Assembly (NCBI GenBank): GCA_005791855.1 | Contig: SXUH01000382.1 | Coordinates: 1-22,495 of the forward strand | Direction of reading: 5' to 3' | Length of the DNA: 22,495 nt | Source of the DNA: Bdellovibrionales bacterium | Lineage (GTDB): Bacteria > Bdellovibrionota > Bacteriovoracia > Bacteriovoracales > Bacteriovoracaceae | Shown: in pieces, positions 20,692-22,495 of the stretch | How the letters are laid out: the number at the start of each line of letters is the position of its first letter | How positions within the stretch are numbered: position 1 is the first letter of the stretch | Position numbers and translations under genes: made by a program | Notes under the pieces: generated by a model | The model's input: only the letters and a program-made list of their open reading frames with translations | Told to the model about the DNA's origin: nothing | The model's database searches: none

Positions 20692-22419
20692 CTACGTCAT
20701 CGGCACCCGGTACCCGAAGCCGAAGCTCTTGGCCTTGACCTTGAGGATGGGGCAGAACTGAGCCCTCTTATACTCTGATTTCAGGTAGAGCTCCAGCACT
20801 TTCGTTACCTCCTGGGCCGAAAACCCAAGGCCCTGGAGCTGCGTCTTCGAGAGCCGGTAGCTCAAGATCCCTTCGAGGATCGGGTCCAGCCGGTCGTACG
20901 GCGGGAGGGAGTCCTGGTCCAGCTGGCCCGCCCGGAGCTCGGCCGACGGCCCGCGCTCGATGATCCCCGCGGGGATGGGATCGCCGAAGTTCTCATTGAG
21001 GTACCTGGCCAGTCGGTAGACCTCCGTCTTGTAGAGATCTCCGAGGAGCGAGATGGCCCCCACCGAGTCCCCGTACTGGGTCGAGTACCCCACCGCGAGC
21101 TCGGACTTGTTGGACGTGTTGATCACCATGGCCCCGGTCTGGTTCGAGCGGGTGTAGAGGAGGAGCCCCCGGAGCCGGCTCTGGACGTTCACATCCACGA
21201 GCCCCTCGAACGGATCGGGGAAGCCCTGGGTGAAGGAGTTCCGGACCATGGCGTGGAGGAACTTGATCGGGAAGTAGGAGAGCGGGATCCGGAGCCGCCG
21301 GCACAGCTCCTCGGAGAGCTCCGTGCTGGCGGGGGCCGAGTGGATGCTCGGCATGTAGATCGCCTCCACGCTCTGCTGGGGCGAGAGCGAGAGCTTCACC
21401 ACCGCGAGGACCAGGGCCGAGTCCATGCCCCCGGAGAGGGCGACGAGGAACTTCCTGAAGCCGCTCTTGCGCGCGTACTCCTGGAGCCCGAACTTCAGCG
21501 CGAGGAAGACGTCGGCGCACTCCTGGTCGGTCCAGGACTTCAGGGTCGCGGGAGTGGTGCGCGTGTCGATCCGGGGTGAGAAGAGCCCTTCCCAGGTGTT
21601 CTCCGGACGGAAGTTCGGCTTCCCCTGGTAGTCGCCGGTGAGGGCCTCGAGCTCGAAGCTCCGCTCGTCGGCTTCGAAGTGCTTGAGCTCCAGGGAGAGC
21701 CGGGCCCCGGAGGCGACGAAGCTCGCCCCGTCGAAGAGGATCTCGTCCTCCCCGCCGACCCGGTTCACGTAGACGAAGGGACACTCGAAGAGCAGCGAGA
21801 TGTTCTTCGCCCGCTCGAAGCGCTTCTTGCGCTTGGCCGCTTCGAAGGGCGAGGCGGAGAGGTTGATCACCGCGGAGAGGTTCAGATTCTTCTCCCGCAC
21901 TTCCCGGGCCATGTCTTCGCAGGGGTCGAGTTCGTGGAAGCTCGAGGCCCACATGTCCTCGCAGATCTGCAGGCCGAAGGTGTGCCCGCCGAAGTCGTAG
22001 TAGGCGTTCGCCGTCCCCGGGGTGAAGTACTTCTGCTCGTCGAAGATGTCGTAGTTCGGGAGGAGGCGCTTGGTGTAGAGGACGCGGAGGCCCTCGCCGG
22101 GGACGAGCTCGTAGATGACGTTCTTGATCTTCGTCGGGATGCCCGAGCTCTCCATCTCGAAGCGCAGGCCTCCGAGGAGGGCCCTCCAGCTCGCCTTCGG
22201 ACACGCGCGGGCCCAGGCATCCAGGCCGGTTTGAAAGCCCAGGTAGGTGTCGATGAAGGCCCTCTGCAGGACCAGATCCTGGAGCGGATATCCGGTGAGG
22301 AAGAGCTCGGGAAACAGATGCAGGCCATCCACCTTGGAGAACTCTCTGATGGTTTTAAAAATGCCTTCAAAATCCGCCAGAGTATGGTGCGTCTGATGGA
22401 GAATTAGTTTAGTGGCCAT
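20692..22419 (-). CDS. nadE: Glutamine-dependent NAD synthetase
   Basis: The product is 575 residues in two domains. The N-terminal nitrilase-fold glutaminase (about 1-270) has the triad E38 (FPELF), K117 (YTKRLLPNYDIFDE) and C153 (LQICEDMW). The C-terminal synthetase (about 295-575) has the PP-loop SGGMDSALVL (329-338), the NTSNKSELAVGYSTQYGDSVGA ATP/NaAD-binding block in its usual position, and a GIIERGPSAELR stretch. Ammonia from glutamine is channelled to amidate deamido-NAD, the last step of NAD synthesis. The ATG at 22419 is preceded by ACAGG about 5 nt upstream. The gene runs into the histone-like gene after 39 bp, and no terminator was seen between them. Confidence 0.97.
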   Translation of the reverse strand: MATKLILHQTHHTLADFEGIFKTIREFSKVDGLHLFPELFLTGYPLQDLVLQRAFIDTYLGFQTGLDAWARACPKASWRALLGGLRFEMESSGIPTKIKNVIYELVPGEGLRVLYTKRLLPNYDIFDEQKYFTPGTANAYYDFGGHTFGLQICEDMWASSFHELDPCEDMAREVREKNLNLSAVINLSASPFEAAKRKKRFERAKNISLLFECPFVYVNRVGGEDEILFDGASFVASGARLSLELKHFEADERSFELEALTGDYQGKPNFRPENTWEGLFSPRIDTRTTPATLKSWTDQECADVFLALKFGLQEYARKSGFRKFLVALSGGMDSALVLAVVKLSLSPQQSVEAIYMPSIHSAPASTELSEELCRRLRIPLSYFPIKFLHAMVRNSFTQGFPDPFEGLVDVNVQSRLRGLLLYTRSNQTGAMVINTSNKSELAVGYSTQYGDSVGAISLLGDLYKTEVYRLARYLNENFGDPIPAGIIERGPSAELRAGQLDQDSLPPYDRLDPILEGILSYRLSKTQLQGLGFSAQEVTKVLELYLKSEYKRAQFCPILKVKAKSFGFGYRVPMT

Positions 22420-22476
22420 AAATACCTGTCCGTTGCTTGACTCAATGCCTCAAGAGAGGGTATAGGAACTCACTGG

Positions 22477-22482
22477 ATTATA
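22477..22482 (-). promoter_or_regulatory. TATAAT -10 box upstream of nadE
   Basis: A perfect TATAAT on the minus strand lies about 57 nt upstream of the nadE start, next to an A/T homopolymer run. A -35 box 17 nt further up would fall outside the window and cannot be checked. Confidence 0.5.
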
Positions 22483-22495
22483 CAAAAAAAGATCC

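Noticed and set aside
20993..22204. 403-codon frame within nadE
   Set aside because: It is an Arg/Pro/Gly/Leu-rich out-of-frame reading of nadE, whose own frame has all catalytic motifs.

Overview
The window is a gene-dense, high-GC stretch of bacterial chromosome with 19 supported complete coding regions on both strands, plus the tail of one more gene at the left edge. No tRNA, rRNA, CRISPR array or insertion sequence was seen. The gene mix suggests a motile Gram-negative bacterium of the Bdellovibrionota or another deltaproteobacteria-like lineage. It includes FliG- and FliL-type motility proteins, outer-membrane lipoproteins, a bactofilin next to an L,D-transpeptidase, a pseudo-receiver/coiled-coil protein paired with a diguanylate cyclase, a DksA-type regulator behind a sigma-54-type promoter, and a histone-H1/PhaF-like protein. 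This placement is inferred from gene content; no taxonomic marker is present.

Left part (1-5300). A stand-alone FliG C-terminal protein is coupled to an upstream gene cut by the window edge. It faces a small Tyr/Cys-containing exported protein. A 370-bp intergenic region carries a near-consensus sigma-54 promoter, two upstream inverted repeats and a leader hairpin ahead of a DksA/TraR-family gene. Next is the most unusual gene (2036-3268): an exported protein with a domain resembling the tRNase toxin domains at the C-terminus of CdiA contact-dependent-inhibition proteins. That domain lies between two coiled-coil stretches and has no recognisable immunity gene beside it. The gene is boxed in by terminators and is followed by convergent htpG.

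Middle (5300-11970). A one-domain asparaginase-like protein is followed by a large lipoprotein with a cysteine-rich C-terminus and a possible FliA-type promoter box. Then come methylmalonyl-CoA epimerase overlapping a rhomboid protease, a 57-residue protein, a FliL-family gene that is probably leaderless, alanine dehydrogenase with a strong terminator, and a PhnP-like metallo-hydrolase.

Right part (11970-22495). Two M16 peptidase genes form a catalytic/non-catalytic pair with complementary active-site residues. They converge, with shared stop-codon bases, on an operon of L,D-transpeptidase, a single-pass membrane protein and bactofilin, a likely cell-wall/shape module. Divergent from that operon is a two-gene operon of a pseudo-receiver coiled-coil protein and a GGDEF diguanylate cyclase with an I-site. 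The window ends with a lysine-rich histone-like protein and glutamine-dependent NAD synthetase, both on the minus strand.
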